From assembly GCA_024689985.1 (NCBI GenBank), contig JAILCZ010000005.1, forward strand, positions 1 to 38,041: a stretch of 38,041 nucleotides of DNA. Direction: 5' to 3'. The position numbers were made by a program, and so were the translations under genes. Positions 1 through 9,352 of this stretch are shown one piece after another; position 1 is the stretch's first letter; every line of letters begins with the position of its first letter. A model generated the notes under the pieces. The model saw only the letters and a list, made by a program, of their open reading frames with translations, did no database searches and had not been told where the DNA came from. The DNA is from Bacteroidales bacterium. Lineage in GTDB: Bacteria; Bacteroidota; Bacteroidia; Bacteroidales; UBA932.

Positions 1-539
1 CGGAGGAGAAACTCCTTCCACCACAGGTCAGAGACCTGCCTTACCTGCTCATCATTATGGGCGCGGAGGATAAGGTTGTTCTCCATAAGTCCATAATTAT
101 ATGGGAAACCCTCCTGGCGGAGGAAACACTTCTGACGGTACGCCTCACGGAAACCGATTCTCTCATAAGAATAGACGACGGGGATCTCCTGATAGATGCA
201 GTTTCTCTCGAAATGAGGAACCTGGGCAATAAGGACGCCCTCCCCTATCCTCTGGTCGATTATATCATAGAAGGCACGGCCGGTAATCGTAATGTTGGCA
301 TCCATCCATACGCTATAGTCATAGTCACGCAGGACCTTGTGAGGCTGGAGCTTAACATAACGGGACAGACGGACGCTGTCATCATCCTCATAGCCTATGG
401 GCCTGATCTCCCATACGCCGTCACGGGACGGCTTGGAATCGTTGGTGAAGCAGATGTAGTCGAAACTCTCATCCACGACTTCAGGCTGCCTCAGGCGGTC
501 ATAACCATTGACTATGCAGGTATATATTACTTTTTTCAT
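1..539 (-). CDS. Glycosyltransferase, DUF616/TOD1-MUCI70-like (partial, runs off window start)
   Basis: Manual minus-strand translation from ATG at 539: MKKVIYTCIVNGYDRLRQPEVVDESFDYICFTNDSKPSRDGVWEIRPI...SVWMDANITITGRAFYDIIDQRIGEGVLIAQVPHFERNCIYQEI; open to the window edge. Overlaps the preceding stop by ATGA (536-539). Not in the ORF track, probably because it has no stop inside the window. Confidence 0.8.
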   Translation of the reverse strand, partial: MKKVIYTCIVNGYDRLRQPEVVDESFDYICFTNDSKPSRDGVWEIRPIGYEDDDSVRLSRYVKLQPHKVLRDYDYSVWMDANITITGRAFYDIIDQRIGEGVLIAQVPHFERNCIYQEIPVVYSYERIGFREAYRQKCFLRQEGFPYNYGLMENNLILRAHNDEQVRQVSDLWWKEFLL

Positions 540-1435
540 TTCTTGGACAATATGCACTGGCGTCCCAGCTCTTCAAGATAATCCTGGGTAAAGAAATCCA
601 TCTTGCCGGCAAGCGAGGCGAAAGTCATCTCGCCGAAATAAACCTTTCCGGCAATCTCATAGAAGTCAACGCGGACCTCAGGGAAACCCTTTGAAAGGGC
701 CGAAGCCGCTTCAAGCATCTTTTCAAGGCCCTTCGGACGCGGAACGGCCCCCTTGCCGTCACGATAGTGGTCGGTAAAGACGGAATACTCAGGATGGACA
801 TTCCAGTCAAAGTCATAGGAGTTGACATAGGTTCCTTCCTTCGTCCTGCTGTAGCAGACCCATACTCCGTAAGGCTTGCCGTCGAAGCACCAGAACTTAT
901 AGTCGACTATCGAGCTCGTAAACGGCTGCTCTTCCGGCTCAAGGAACTCCTCGGCGATGATGCAAGGCTTGATGCGGTTGTAATACATCTCCCCGTTCAT
1001 ATAGCCGAACCTGGTCTTGAGATGGCTGGCGAGGTCCTTTCGGATAGCTTCTGCATCGAAGCCCTTTGACTTGTCCACGATGTGGAAGGAGCCGCTGTCG
1101 TGGTTGCATTTGATGACGAACTTCTCAGGAAGAAGGTCAAAGTCAATCTCCTCCGCCGTTTCCCAGGCTCCGAGAAGAGGGATGAGCAAATCTCCGAATC
1201 CCTTTTCCTTCACATAATCCCTCACCCTGTATTTGTCAGAGCAGAGAGACCATTTGGAAGTGTCTCCGAAACACATCAGCCACTGTATCTTTTCATTGAT
1301 GTCGCGTGGATTCTCCCAATCAATGGGATAACCCTTCCAATAAAGCCATTCCTTTTCCACCACTCTTTTGTGGCAGAAGTCAAGCATACGCCTGCGGCAC
1401 CAATTTCTTATCTTGCTTTTAAGACTCATTTTCAA
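536..1435 (-). CDS. TupA-like ATP-grasp protein (polysaccharide biosynthesis)
   Basis: ORF 299 aa; WENPRDINEKIQWL..., KFVIKCNHDSGSFHIVDK, AEEFLEPEEQPFTSSIVDYKFWCFDGKP pattern of the TupA-like ATP-grasp family. Confidence 0.8.
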   Translation of the reverse strand: MKMSLKSKIRNWCRRRMLDFCHKRVVEKEWLYWKGYPIDWENPRDINEKIQWLMCFGDTSKWSLCSDKYRVRDYVKEKGFGDLLIPLLGAWETAEEIDFDLLPEKFVIKCNHDSGSFHIVDKSKGFDAEAIRKDLASHLKTRFGYMNGEMYYNRIKPCIIAEEFLEPEEQPFTSSIVDYKFWCFDGKPYGVWVCYSRTKEGTYVNSYDFDWNVHPEYSVFTDHYRDGKGAVPRPKGLEKMLEAASALSKGFPEVRVDFYEIAGKVYFGEMTFASLAGKMDFFTQDYLEELGRQCILSKK

Positions 1436-1449
1436 TCTCTAACTCTATT

Positions 1450-2988
1450 TTACTTTAAATGAATTTTATCAAGCTTGGACCTGACAAAATTCTTCTCCCC
1501 GTCGCTCAGGCCGAAGAAATACGTGGAAGCCAGGATGGCAAAAGTGCTGGCGGAAGCCACGGCAACCATACGCCAGATTCCAGGATCCATAATCTTCCAG
1601 ACGGCAAATCCGGCACCGAGACCGAAGACGGTCACTGGAAGGACCTTCCAGAGCACTTCCTTGAAATACATCCTGATCGGGAAGCCCGTAACCTTGCTGA
1701 TTATGAGGAGCTTCACCACATTGCACAGGGCATAGACGCCGATGAACACATAGAAGAATGAATGTGCCGGGAAGCCGGCCTTGTACAGGATGAACGTAAT
1801 AGGGAATATGAGGAAGGTAACCGAAGAAACAACGATGTAGAAATTCCTGATGTTTCCGTTAGCCTGTATCAATGTCGAGAATGAAGTCAGAAGAAGGTCC
1901 ATCAATGCGCAGACAAGAGCCAGCTTCGTGAATATCGCAGTCCCATCAGGAGCCTCAGGTCCAAGCCAGAGACCAAGAATGGTCTCAGCCTCGAAGAGGA
2001 AAGGCACGAAGAAGAGGAATATGATAAGATAAGCATACTTGGAGCCCTTGCAAGCAAGGTCAAATGCATAGGACCTGTCTCCTGAAGAATACGACTTGGT
2101 AATCTGAGGATTCAGCGCCAGGAGAACATTCGTAACAAACTGCCTTACAGCCATTTCCACATTCAGCGAAAGGCCTCTCATAGTGTTGTATATGACACCG
2201 AAGACCAGGTTGATCAGCTGGGTGATACCCTGGGTGTTTAGCATATAGACTCCGAAGGAAAGACCGTTCCAGCCGGCGAAGCTGAACATCTTTCCGAAAT
2301 AAGCCTTGTCGAATGATACTCCCGTACGGCTTTCAGGGCAGTATTTCCTGCAATAGATGGCATAGAGGATCCTGATGAAAAGGGCAACTGCCATCATCAG
2401 GAAACCATAGAGCAGGAGCCTGTCAAAAGGAGACTTGAGAAGGGCGAGAGCGATCAGAAGCTTGAAAACTCCCTCCACGACACCTATCACGGCAAACGCA
2501 CCCATCTTCTCACGGGTGATTATGGCCGCGTTGTAAGGCACGCTGAGAAGGTTGATGATGAATGAGACCAGGGAGAACTGGAAGAGAATCTGGGCGACGC
2601 CCGTCCTGCCCTCCGGAAGATTCATCACATTGCCGACATACCAAGGACCGACAATCTCTCCAAGAATTAGGATGACTGCCGAAACCAGGAGCATAATGCC
2701 GTTGGCAGTGGCGAACACCCTCTTCTGACTCTGCAGGTCTCCCCTTCCGATCTCGACAGCCATAAAGCGGCTGACGGCTGTCGAAAGGGAGCTGGTAATA
2801 ATGGCCATCATCGAAACGAAGCTGGCCACAGCCTCATATACGCCTCTGTCGGAAGCGCCGAGGGCATTGAGCACCACCCTCGCAGTATAGAGGCCGATGA
2901 CCATAAGAAGGAACATACGGAAGTATAGCGCAAGAGTGTTCCGCGCAATCCTTCTGCTGTTTTCCGATATCGTAGATGGTCCGGCCAT
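1450..2988 (-). CDS. Polysaccharide flippase/oligosaccharide translocase (Wzx/MATE-like)
   Basis: ORF ~512 aa, many TM segments, N-terminal RRIARNTLALYFRMFLLMVIGLYTARVVLNALGASDRGVYEAV. ATG at 2988 is more likely than the TTG at 2994. Confidence 0.88.
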   Translation of the reverse strand: MAGPSTISENSRRIARNTLALYFRMFLLMVIGLYTARVVLNALGASDRGVYEAVASFVSMMAIITSSLSTAVSRFMAVEIGRGDLQSQKRVFATANGIMLLVSAVILILGEIVGPWYVGNVMNLPEGRTGVAQILFQFSLVSFIINLLSVPYNAAIITREKMGAFAVIGVVEGVFKLLIALALLKSPFDRLLLYGFLMMAVALFIRILYAIYCRKYCPESRTGVSFDKAYFGKMFSFAGWNGLSFGVYMLNTQGITQLINLVFGVIYNTMRGLSLNVEMAVRQFVTNVLLALNPQITKSYSSGDRSYAFDLACKGSKYAYLIIFLFFVPFLFEAETILGLWLGPEAPDGTAIFTKLALVCALMDLLLTSFSTLIQANGNIRNFYIVVSSVTFLIFPITFILYKAGFPAHSFFYVFIGVYALCNVVKLLIISKVTGFPIRMYFKEVLWKVLPVTVFGLGAGFAVWKIMDPGIWRMVAVASASTFAILASTYFFGLSDGEKNFVRSKLDKIHLK

Positions 2989-2996
2989 TGGCAATC

Positions 2997-4307
2997 TTAC
3001 TTGTTTCTGTCCTCGTTGAAGGCCTTGAGACGCTCCTCGAGAATAGGATAGTCCTCCTCCTTCATATTGCTGGTACAGATTCTGAGGCCCTTCTCCTGGC
3101 TTCCGGAATTGGCAAGGTTCACACAGCTTACCCCGTAATACATCAGCTGGGCAATGAGCTCAGCACCGGAAAGGTCCTCATATCCGACCGTGAAGAAGAA
3201 ACCGTCACCGATAGGATCCTTTACGTCGTGACTATAGACGATGTGGAACCCGTTGTCGGTAAAGATCTTCTTGAGTCTCTCCGCACGACGGCCGTATTCC
3301 TTCATATCGGTTACAAAGTTAATCTTTCCTTCAACACTTGCATCAAGCATTGCGGCATAAGCCCACTGAGTAGCGTTGGACGTACCGCAGGTATTGTTCT
3401 CCACGACATAGTCTATGAAGGTAGGACCATAGGCACCGCTGTTTCCATAACGCTGAGCAAGAGCCGGATACTTCCTTCCATAAAGCTTGTCGCTGATGCA
3501 GACGAGACCGATTCGGCCTCCTGCGTAGCTGAATATCTTGCTGGCGCTGGTCATCACGATGCAGTTTGAAGTGTAGTTCGCGATGCTCGGAGCGAACGGA
3601 GCCTTGAAAGGATGGCTCAGGTCGCGGCGGAAATCCATACAGAAATAAGCCTGGTCCTCGAGGACGATGGCGTCGTACTTGTCGGCAAGTTCGGCGACAA
3701 TCTTCAGCTCGCTGTCTTCCAGACAGATCCAGGCCGGATTGTTAGGGTTGCTGTATGCGATTGCGGCTATGTCTCCGTGGGCGAGTTCCTGCTCAAGAGC
3801 CTGTCTGAGCTTGGGACCTCGGAAAGAGAAGATATCGAACTCCCGCCACTGAACTCCGAGCATTCGGCACTGGGCCTGCTGCAGAGGGAAGCAAGGGTCG
3901 ATGAAGAGTATCTTGTTCTTCTTGGCATCAATCTGAGCAAGAAGAAGGATCGTCATAAAAGAGCCTCCTACGGTTCCGGAAACAGGAATCACAGATTCCG
4001 GTTTGAAATCCACGTTCAGGAAGGCTTTGATGAAACGGCTGCCGGCCTCCTTGAGCTCAGGAAGACCTGCGCTTGATGGGTATTTGCCGGGGACGCCCCT
4101 CTTGAGGGCTTCGATTTCCGCATTGAGGCCGATGACATTGGCCGGTAATCCAGGATCACCCTGTTCAAGATGAATGAACGGGATGTCAGTAGCTTTTTCA
4201 ATCTTCTGGGCAAGTCCCAGCATCTGACCAATGCTTGCAGATGCCAAATCGCTTATATGGGCCTCGCCCATATGCTTTCGTACTAAATCTTCTGGATATA
4301 CTTTCAT
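2997..4307 (-). CDS. PLP-dependent aminotransferase class I/II
   Basis: ORF 436 aa; AIAYSNPNNPAWICLEDSEL, VLEDQAYFCMDFR, MTSASKIFSYAGGRIGL (PLP-lysine motif). Confidence 0.88.
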   Translation of the reverse strand: MKVYPEDLVRKHMGEAHISDLASASIGQMLGLAQKIEKATDIPFIHLEQGDPGLPANVIGLNAEIEALKRGVPGKYPSSAGLPELKEAGSRFIKAFLNVDFKPESVIPVSGTVGGSFMTILLLAQIDAKKNKILFIDPCFPLQQAQCRMLGVQWREFDIFSFRGPKLRQALEQELAHGDIAAIAYSNPNNPAWICLEDSELKIVAELADKYDAIVLEDQAYFCMDFRRDLSHPFKAPFAPSIANYTSNCIVMTSASKIFSYAGGRIGLVCISDKLYGRKYPALAQRYGNSGAYGPTFIDYVVENNTCGTSNATQWAYAAMLDASVEGKINFVTDMKEYGRRAERLKKIFTDNGFHIVYSHDVKDPIGDGFFFTVGYEDLSGAELIAQLMYYGVSCVNLANSGSQEKGLRICTSNMKEEDYPILEERLKAFNEDRNK

Positions 4308-4327
4308 CGGATGATTATTTATTTAAT

Positions 4328-4335
4328 CAAAGATA
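4328..4335 (-). promoter_or_regulatory. Candidate Bacteroidota -7 element TATCTTTG upstream of the aminotransferase
   Basis: Minus strand TATCTTTG matches TAnnTTTG; no clear -33 TTTG at the usual distance. Confidence 0.4.
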
Positions 4336-4352
4336 CGAAAAAAATAGTCTCT

Positions 4353-5081
4353 TTATGAGAAAATGGCCACAAGACCTGAAATGCCTATATAGGCATAGAC
4401 CACCTTTCTGAGCACCTTGAGCGGCATTCTCCTATAGACCATATTGCCGAGCCACAGGCCGATGAACACGGCGATGACAGCATAGATCCAGGCGACGCAT
4501 ACCGCGTGGGTCACGAAGCCCTGGTTGAACCTGAAGATGGTCATAGCGAAATTGCCGATGAGGAAGTAGGTCTGGGCCATTGCGGCGTATTCGTCCTTGG
4601 AGTCCGTGCTGGACATAAAATAAAGGACAGCTGGAGGGCCCTGCATTGCAAAGAAACCGCCCATAAGGCCGGAAGCCGTACCCATTGCCACCTGGACCGG
4701 AAGCGTCGGCTTCAGGCGGATTCTCTCGCTGAAGCGGAAGAAGTAAATGCTGACGAGGATCAGGATGACGCCGAGGATATGGCGCAGGACGTGGCTGTCC
4801 ACCCTGGCGACGACCCCGACCGCGAAGAAGGAGACGACAATGAAGGTCAGCAGAATCGGCAGCAGCTTCTTCCACGGGATGAACTTCCAGTAGAACATCG
4901 TGAGATAAAGAGAGTTCACCATCGCGAGCAGGCCTGAAAGAGTGGTCGCCTCGGCATAGGAAGGCATTATGTACGGCAGAGCCGTCATAATGAAGATGCC
5001 GAATCCGAAGCCCGTGACTCTCTGTACGAAACTTGCTCCGGTACAGAAAAGAACCAGAATCAATATGGCCTCAACGCTCAT
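4353..5081 (-). CDS. Sulfite exporter TauE/SafE family membrane protein
   Basis: ORF 242 aa, multiple TM; GASFVQRVTGFGFGIFIMTALPYIMP and ASGLMGGFFAMQGPPAVLYFM motifs. Confidence 0.88.
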   Translation of the reverse strand: MSVEAILILVLFCTGASFVQRVTGFGFGIFIMTALPYIMPSYAEATTLSGLLAMVNSLYLTMFYWKFIPWKKLLPILLTFIVVSFFAVGVVARVDSHVLRHILGVILILVSIYFFRFSERIRLKPTLPVQVAMGTASGLMGGFFAMQGPPAVLYFMSSTDSKDEYAAMAQTYFLIGNFAMTIFRFNQGFVTHAVCVAWIYAVIAVFIGLWLGNMVYRRMPLKVLRKVVYAYIGISGLVAIFS

Positions 5082-5630
5082 CTACTGTATTCTTTGAAGC
5101 CTGTAACCAAGGCCGAAAAGCCCGATTGCAGAACCAACCCTGCGCATTACTTCGACTCCGCGGACGAAGACGTGGAAGGCATCCACGCTTCCCGGTTCAA
5201 CATTGTCATAGCGGATAAGCGAAATGGCCTCATCCGCACAGCGGCGCAGTATCGTTGTCATCTTATTGGCCTCGGGGCTGCCGAGGGCGAAGCCGAGCAC
5301 CTTCTCAGTTATGAAATCATCCATATCGTCGAAGCCTCTCGGACCATAGAAATCAGTGTATTTGAGCATCTTGCCCTGCTCCCAGTCGACATCCCACATC
5401 TTGGCAAGTCCGAGGCCGACATATCCGGCCCAGGCAAACGCCACCTCGGGATAGGAACTGTACTCCGAAACGGCATCGGCAAGATAAGCCTTTATCCATT
5501 CGTGCCACTTGGAATCCAAGTCTTCGGAAGAAAGAATCTGTCCGGCAAGAAGACCTTCCTCCGTACATATTTTAACGAGAACAGCCTCGAGGCGGTCCTC
5601 GAAGCTGTCATACATTTCAGTCTTTTCCAT
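5082..5630 (-). CDS. Conserved hypothetical protein
   Basis: ORF starting MEKTEMYDSFEDRLEAVL; ATG at 5630 preferred over the TTG at 5651. Stop directly abuts the TauE ATG. Confidence 0.7.
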   Translation of the reverse strand: MEKTEMYDSFEDRLEAVLVKICTEEGLLAGQILSSEDLDSKWHEWIKAYLADAVSEYSSYPEVAFAWAGYVGLGLAKMWDVDWEQGKMLKYTDFYGPRGFDDMDDFITEKVLGFALGSPEANKMTTILRRCADEAISLIRYDNVEPGSVDAFHVFVRGVEVMRRVGSAIGLFGLGYRLQRIQ

Positions 5631-5658
5631 TGAACCGCTTTTACGGTGCAAAGATACA

Positions 5659-6729
5659 CTATTTCAGGTAGAAGTCTTTGTACCAGATGGCGAATTTGCG
5701 GAGACCGTCACGGAGACTGGTGGAAGGCTTGAAGCCGAAATCCCTTTCCAGAGGGGTCGTATCTGCGTATGTGACAGGCACATCGCCCGGCTGCATCGGC
5801 ACGAGTTCCTTATGGGCATCGAAATCGTAGTCAGCAGGAAGGACACCCGCGGAAATGAGCTCTTCCTGAAGGATATTCACGAAATCAAGAAGGTTCTCAG
5901 GACTGCTGTTGCCGATGTTATAGACCTTGTAAGGCGGCACCGGAAGGCCGTCCTCACCCTTCGCACGCTCAGGTGCCTTCGCCATAACGCGGAGCACACC
6001 CTCAACGATGTCGTCCACATAGGTAAAGTCCCTCCTGCAATTGCCATAATTGAAGATCTTTATCGTCCCGCCCTTGATGAGCTTGTCCGTAAATCCGAAA
6101 TAAGCCATATCAGGACGGCCGGCAGGTCCATAGACGGTGAAGAAACGAAGTCCGGTCGAAGGGATGTCGTAGAGCTTGCTATAGGCGTGGGCCATAAGTT
6201 CGTTGCTCTTCTTGGTCGCGGCATATAGGCTGACAGGATTGTCCACCTTGTCGTCAGTGCTGTACGGCACCTTCTTGTTGGAACCATAGACGCTGGAAGA
6301 CGAAGCATAAACCAGATGTTCTACTCCCCTGCGGCCTTCCGAATAGCTGTTGCGGCAAGCCTCAAGAATATTGTAGAAACCGATGAGATTGCTCTGGATA
6401 TAGGCATCAGGATTGGTGATGCTGTAGCGTACGCCGGCCTGTGCGGCCAGATTCACCACGATATCCGGCTGATATTCTGAGAAGATGGTATCAATCGTAC
6501 CCTTGTCGGCAATGTCTCCCTTGATGAAGAAGAAGCGGTCGCGGGAAATCTTGGCGATTTCACCGAGGCGCCAGTCCTTGATGCTCACATCATAGTAATC
6601 GTTCATATTGTCTATGCCGACCACCTTGATCTCCCCGTTATCGGAGAGGAGCCGGAGTACGAGATTGGCCCCGATGAAGCCTGCCGCACCGGTCACGAAT
6701 ACCGTCTTGTTCTCAAATACACCCATCAC
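5659..6729 (-). CDS. NAD-dependent epimerase, UDP-glucuronate 4-epimerase-like
   Basis: ORF 356 aa; VTGAAGFIGANLVLRLL, NLAAQAGVRYSITNPDAYIQSNLIGFYNILEACR, YAATKKSNELMAHAYSKLYDIPSTGLRFFTVYGPAGRPDMA. ATG at 6726 or GTG at 6729. Confidence 0.9.
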   Translation of the reverse strand: MMGVFENKTVFVTGAAGFIGANLVLRLLSDNGEIKVVGIDNMNDYYDVSIKDWRLGEIAKISRDRFFFIKGDIADKGTIDTIFSEYQPDIVVNLAAQAGVRYSITNPDAYIQSNLIGFYNILEACRNSYSEGRRGVEHLVYASSSSVYGSNKKVPYSTDDKVDNPVSLYAATKKSNELMAHAYSKLYDIPSTGLRFFTVYGPAGRPDMAYFGFTDKLIKGGTIKIFNYGNCRRDFTYVDDIVEGVLRVMAKAPERAKGEDGLPVPPYKVYNIGNSSPENLLDFVNILQEELISAGVLPADYDFDAHKELVPMQPGDVPVTYADTTPLERDFGFKPSTSLRDGLRKFAIWYKDFYLK

Positions 6730-8001
6730 TTAGTCTCTCTTGAAAATATCTCTTGTATATACCTTGTCCTGAACGTCGTCCAGAACTGAGTCATAGCGGT
6801 TTGCAATGATTGCGTCGCTTCTCTTCTTGAACTGGGCAAGGTCATTCACGACCTCGCTGCCAAAGAATGAAGAACCGTCCTCTATGGTAGGTTCATAGAT
6901 GATGACCTTTGCACCCTTAGCCTTGACACGCTTCATAATGCCCTGGATGGAACTCTGACGGAAGTTGTCCGAATTGCTCTTCATCGTGAGACGGAAGACG
7001 CCGATGGTGACATCCTTCTCCTTTGCCTGGTCATAGACGCTGTTGGCGCTGTAATAGCCGGCCTTCTCAAGCACGCGGTCCGCGATGAAGTCCTTGCGGG
7101 TCTTGTTGGAATCCACGATTGCCGTGATCATATTCTGAGGCACGTTGGCGTAATTCGCGAGCAGCTGCTTGGTGTCCTTAGGAAGGCAGTATCCGCCGTA
7201 GCCGAAGCTAGGATTGTTGTACTGGGTTCCAATGCGAGGATCGAGGCAGACGCCGTCGATGATATCCTCGGTATTGAGGCCCTTCATCTCCGCATAGGTA
7301 TCGAGCTCGTTGAAATAGCTGACACGGAGGGCGAGGTATGTGTTGGCGAAGAGCTTCACGGCCTCAGCCTCCGTCGTACCCATAAAGAGGACAGGGGTAT
7401 CCTGCTTGATCGCGCCTTCCTTGATTATGGATGCGAATGTATGGGCCGCCTCCTCAAGCTTCGCATTGCCCTTGTCGTAACCCACGATGATTCTTGAAGG
7501 ATAGAGATTGTCGTAGAGAGCCTTTGACTCACGGAGGAATTCAGGGGCGAAAATGATGTTCGGCACGATCACCTTCATAGTACCGTCAGCCTGGCGCTCG
7601 CGGTAAGCGAACTTCTGGCGCACGGACTCGGTATATCCCACAGGGATGGTTGACTTGATCACCATCACGGCATCAGGATTGACCTCAAGCACAAGTTCGA
7701 TCACTTCCTCAACGTGGGAGGTATCGAAATAATTCTGCTTGCTGTCATAGTTCGTAGGAGCTGCGATTACGACGAAATCAGCGTCAGCATAAGCCTTGCG
7801 GCCGTCGAGGGTCGCTTCGAGGTCGAGATTCTTTTCCGCAAGATATTTCTCTATATATTCGTCCTGAACAGGAGAAATCTTCTTGTTGAGCTTCTCCACC
7901 TTCTCAGGAATGACATCTACCGCAGTCACCTTATGATGCTGCGAAAGAAGTGTCGCTATTGACAGGCCGACATAGCCCGTACCTGCTACTGCAATTTTCA
8001 T
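6730..8001 (-). CDS. ugd: UDP-glucose 6-dehydrogenase
   Basis: ORF 423 aa; [61 protein letters not shown]. Confidence 0.93.
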   Translation of the reverse strand: MKIAVAGTGYVGLSIATLLSQHHKVTAVDVIPEKVEKLNKKISPVQDEYIEKYLAEKNLDLEATLDGRKAYADADFVVIAAPTNYDSKQNYFDTSHVEEVIELVLEVNPDAVMVIKSTIPVGYTESVRQKFAYRERQADGTMKVIVPNIIFAPEFLRESKALYDNLYPSRIIVGYDKGNAKLEEAAHTFASIIKEGAIKQDTPVLFMGTTEAEAVKLFANTYLALRVSYFNELDTYAEMKGLNTEDIIDGVCLDPRIGTQYNNPSFGYGGYCLPKDTKQLLANYANVPQNMITAIVDSNKTRKDFIADRVLEKAGYYSANSVYDQAKEKDVTIGVFRLTMKSNSDNFRQSSIQGIMKRVKAKGAKVIIYEPTIEDGSSFFGSEVVNDLAQFKKRSDAIIANRYDSVLDDVQDKVYTRDIFKRD

Positions 8002-8019
8002 ATCAATAGAATTAAATGG

Positions 8020-9348
8020 TTAATCAATAAATCTGGCCCCGTCATCCGGTCGGCAGAAGAACACCTTGAACGTTCCCTCATATTCAGGGAATTTCTCCAG
8101 ATACCTCCTGGTCAGTTCCTCCCTTATGCTTTCCTCACAGGCCGGATCCACGAGAGCGATGCAGGCTCCCTTGAAACCGGCGCCGCTGAAACGGCCTCCA
8201 TAGACGCCTTTGAGCGTCTTCATAATATCGTATATGGCGATAAGCTCAGGAGATCCACACTCATAGTTGTGGATGGAGCTCTCGCAACTTTCAAAACTGA
8301 GATTCCCGAAAAGGTCAAGATTACCCGACTCCCAGGCCGTCACACCCTTGCGGACACGCTTGAATTCCGTATAGAAATGCTCGGCGCGACGTGAGAATCT
8401 TTCCGGCAGCCTGTCCCTCGTGGACTCGAACATCTTGTAAGGGACATCCCTGAGAAATGTCTTGTCAAGTGATTTCAACGGCTGGCCGGAGAAGGCAAGC
8501 ATATCCCAGGCAGCCGTCCTGCACTCGCTGACGCGGAGATTGTAGTCACTTCCGGCAAGACTGCGGACAAGGCCGCTGTAAAAAATTCCCAGGCTGAAAT
8601 CCTTCATTCCCTCAGGTGTGCGGATAAGCCTGTATTCTTCAGAATCAGTATCGACGAAAAGGAGGGCATTCTTTTCACCCAGGACTATGCAGGCCTGGTC
8701 GAGGATGCCGTTGTCAAGACCGATGTACTCCCTTTCCGCCTGGGAAGCAGTCTTGATCACCTCCATCTTGGTAAGGGTGATTGAATTCGCCTTGGCAAAA
8801 GCCATCACATAGGCTACGAGGACGGCTGCGCTGGCACTGAGTCCACCTATCGGAAGGGAGCCCTGCACCCTGCCGCGGATGCCCTTCTTCAGGACGAACT
8901 TCTTCCTGAGGGCGAAAGATGCGCCCCTTGCGTAGTCACCCCAGTCGCCTCCCCTTACGGAAGTAGGATGTTTCACATTGAATTCCACCCGACCCTCATA
9001 GGCGCTGCTTTCAAGGCACACAGAACCGTCATCAGTAGGTTCGAACCAGAGATCCACACCCTTGTCGATGGCGAATCCGGTCACAATGCCGTGCTGATGG
9101 TCCACGTGGGCACCTATAGGGCAGACTCTATAAGGAGAGAAAATGTGATATTGAGAAGAAGTCCTGGAGACAGGCTCAGGAAGGGACACACCGAGGACAT
9201 TCTCCAACTTCGGTCTGAGAGAAGCAGGAACGGAACGCCTTCCCTTTATCATCTCGCTCAGATGCGAAGGCTGAAGCCCAAGCATTGCCGCAAGTTCTTT
9301 CTGGGAAAGGCCTTTAGCCTTCAGAGCTCCTTTGAGTGTGGTTTCCAT
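8020..9348 (-). CDS. XRE-family HTH domain fused to a GHMP sugar kinase (galacturonate-kinase-like motifs)
   Basis: ORF 442 aa. N-terminus LKGALKAKGLSQKELAAMLGLQPSHLSEMIKGRRSVPASLRPKLENVL is an XRE HTH. The rest is a GHMP kinase: YRVCPIGAHVDHQHG, LPIGGLSASAAV, GGRFSGAGFKGACIALVD. Confidence 0.88.
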   Translation of the reverse strand: METTLKGALKAKGLSQKELAAMLGLQPSHLSEMIKGRRSVPASLRPKLENVLGVSLPEPVSRTSSQYHIFSPYRVCPIGAHVDHQHGIVTGFAIDKGVDLWFEPTDDGSVCLESSAYEGRVEFNVKHPTSVRGGDWGDYARGASFALRKKFVLKKGIRGRVQGSLPIGGLSASAAVLVAYVMAFAKANSITLTKMEVIKTASQAEREYIGLDNGILDQACIVLGEKNALLFVDTDSEEYRLIRTPEGMKDFSLGIFYSGLVRSLAGSDYNLRVSECRTAAWDMLAFSGQPLKSLDKTFLRDVPYKMFESTRDRLPERFSRRAEHFYTEFKRVRKGVTAWESGNLDLFGNLSFESCESSIHNYECGSPELIAIYDIMKTLKGVYGGRFSGAGFKGACIALVDPACEESIREELTRRYLEKFPEYEGTFKVFFCRPDDGARFID

Positions 9349-9352
9349 ATAA

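Noticed and set aside
5509-6228. 239-aa plus-strand ORF
   Set aside because: Antisense to the UDP-GlcA epimerase-like gene and hypothetical protein.
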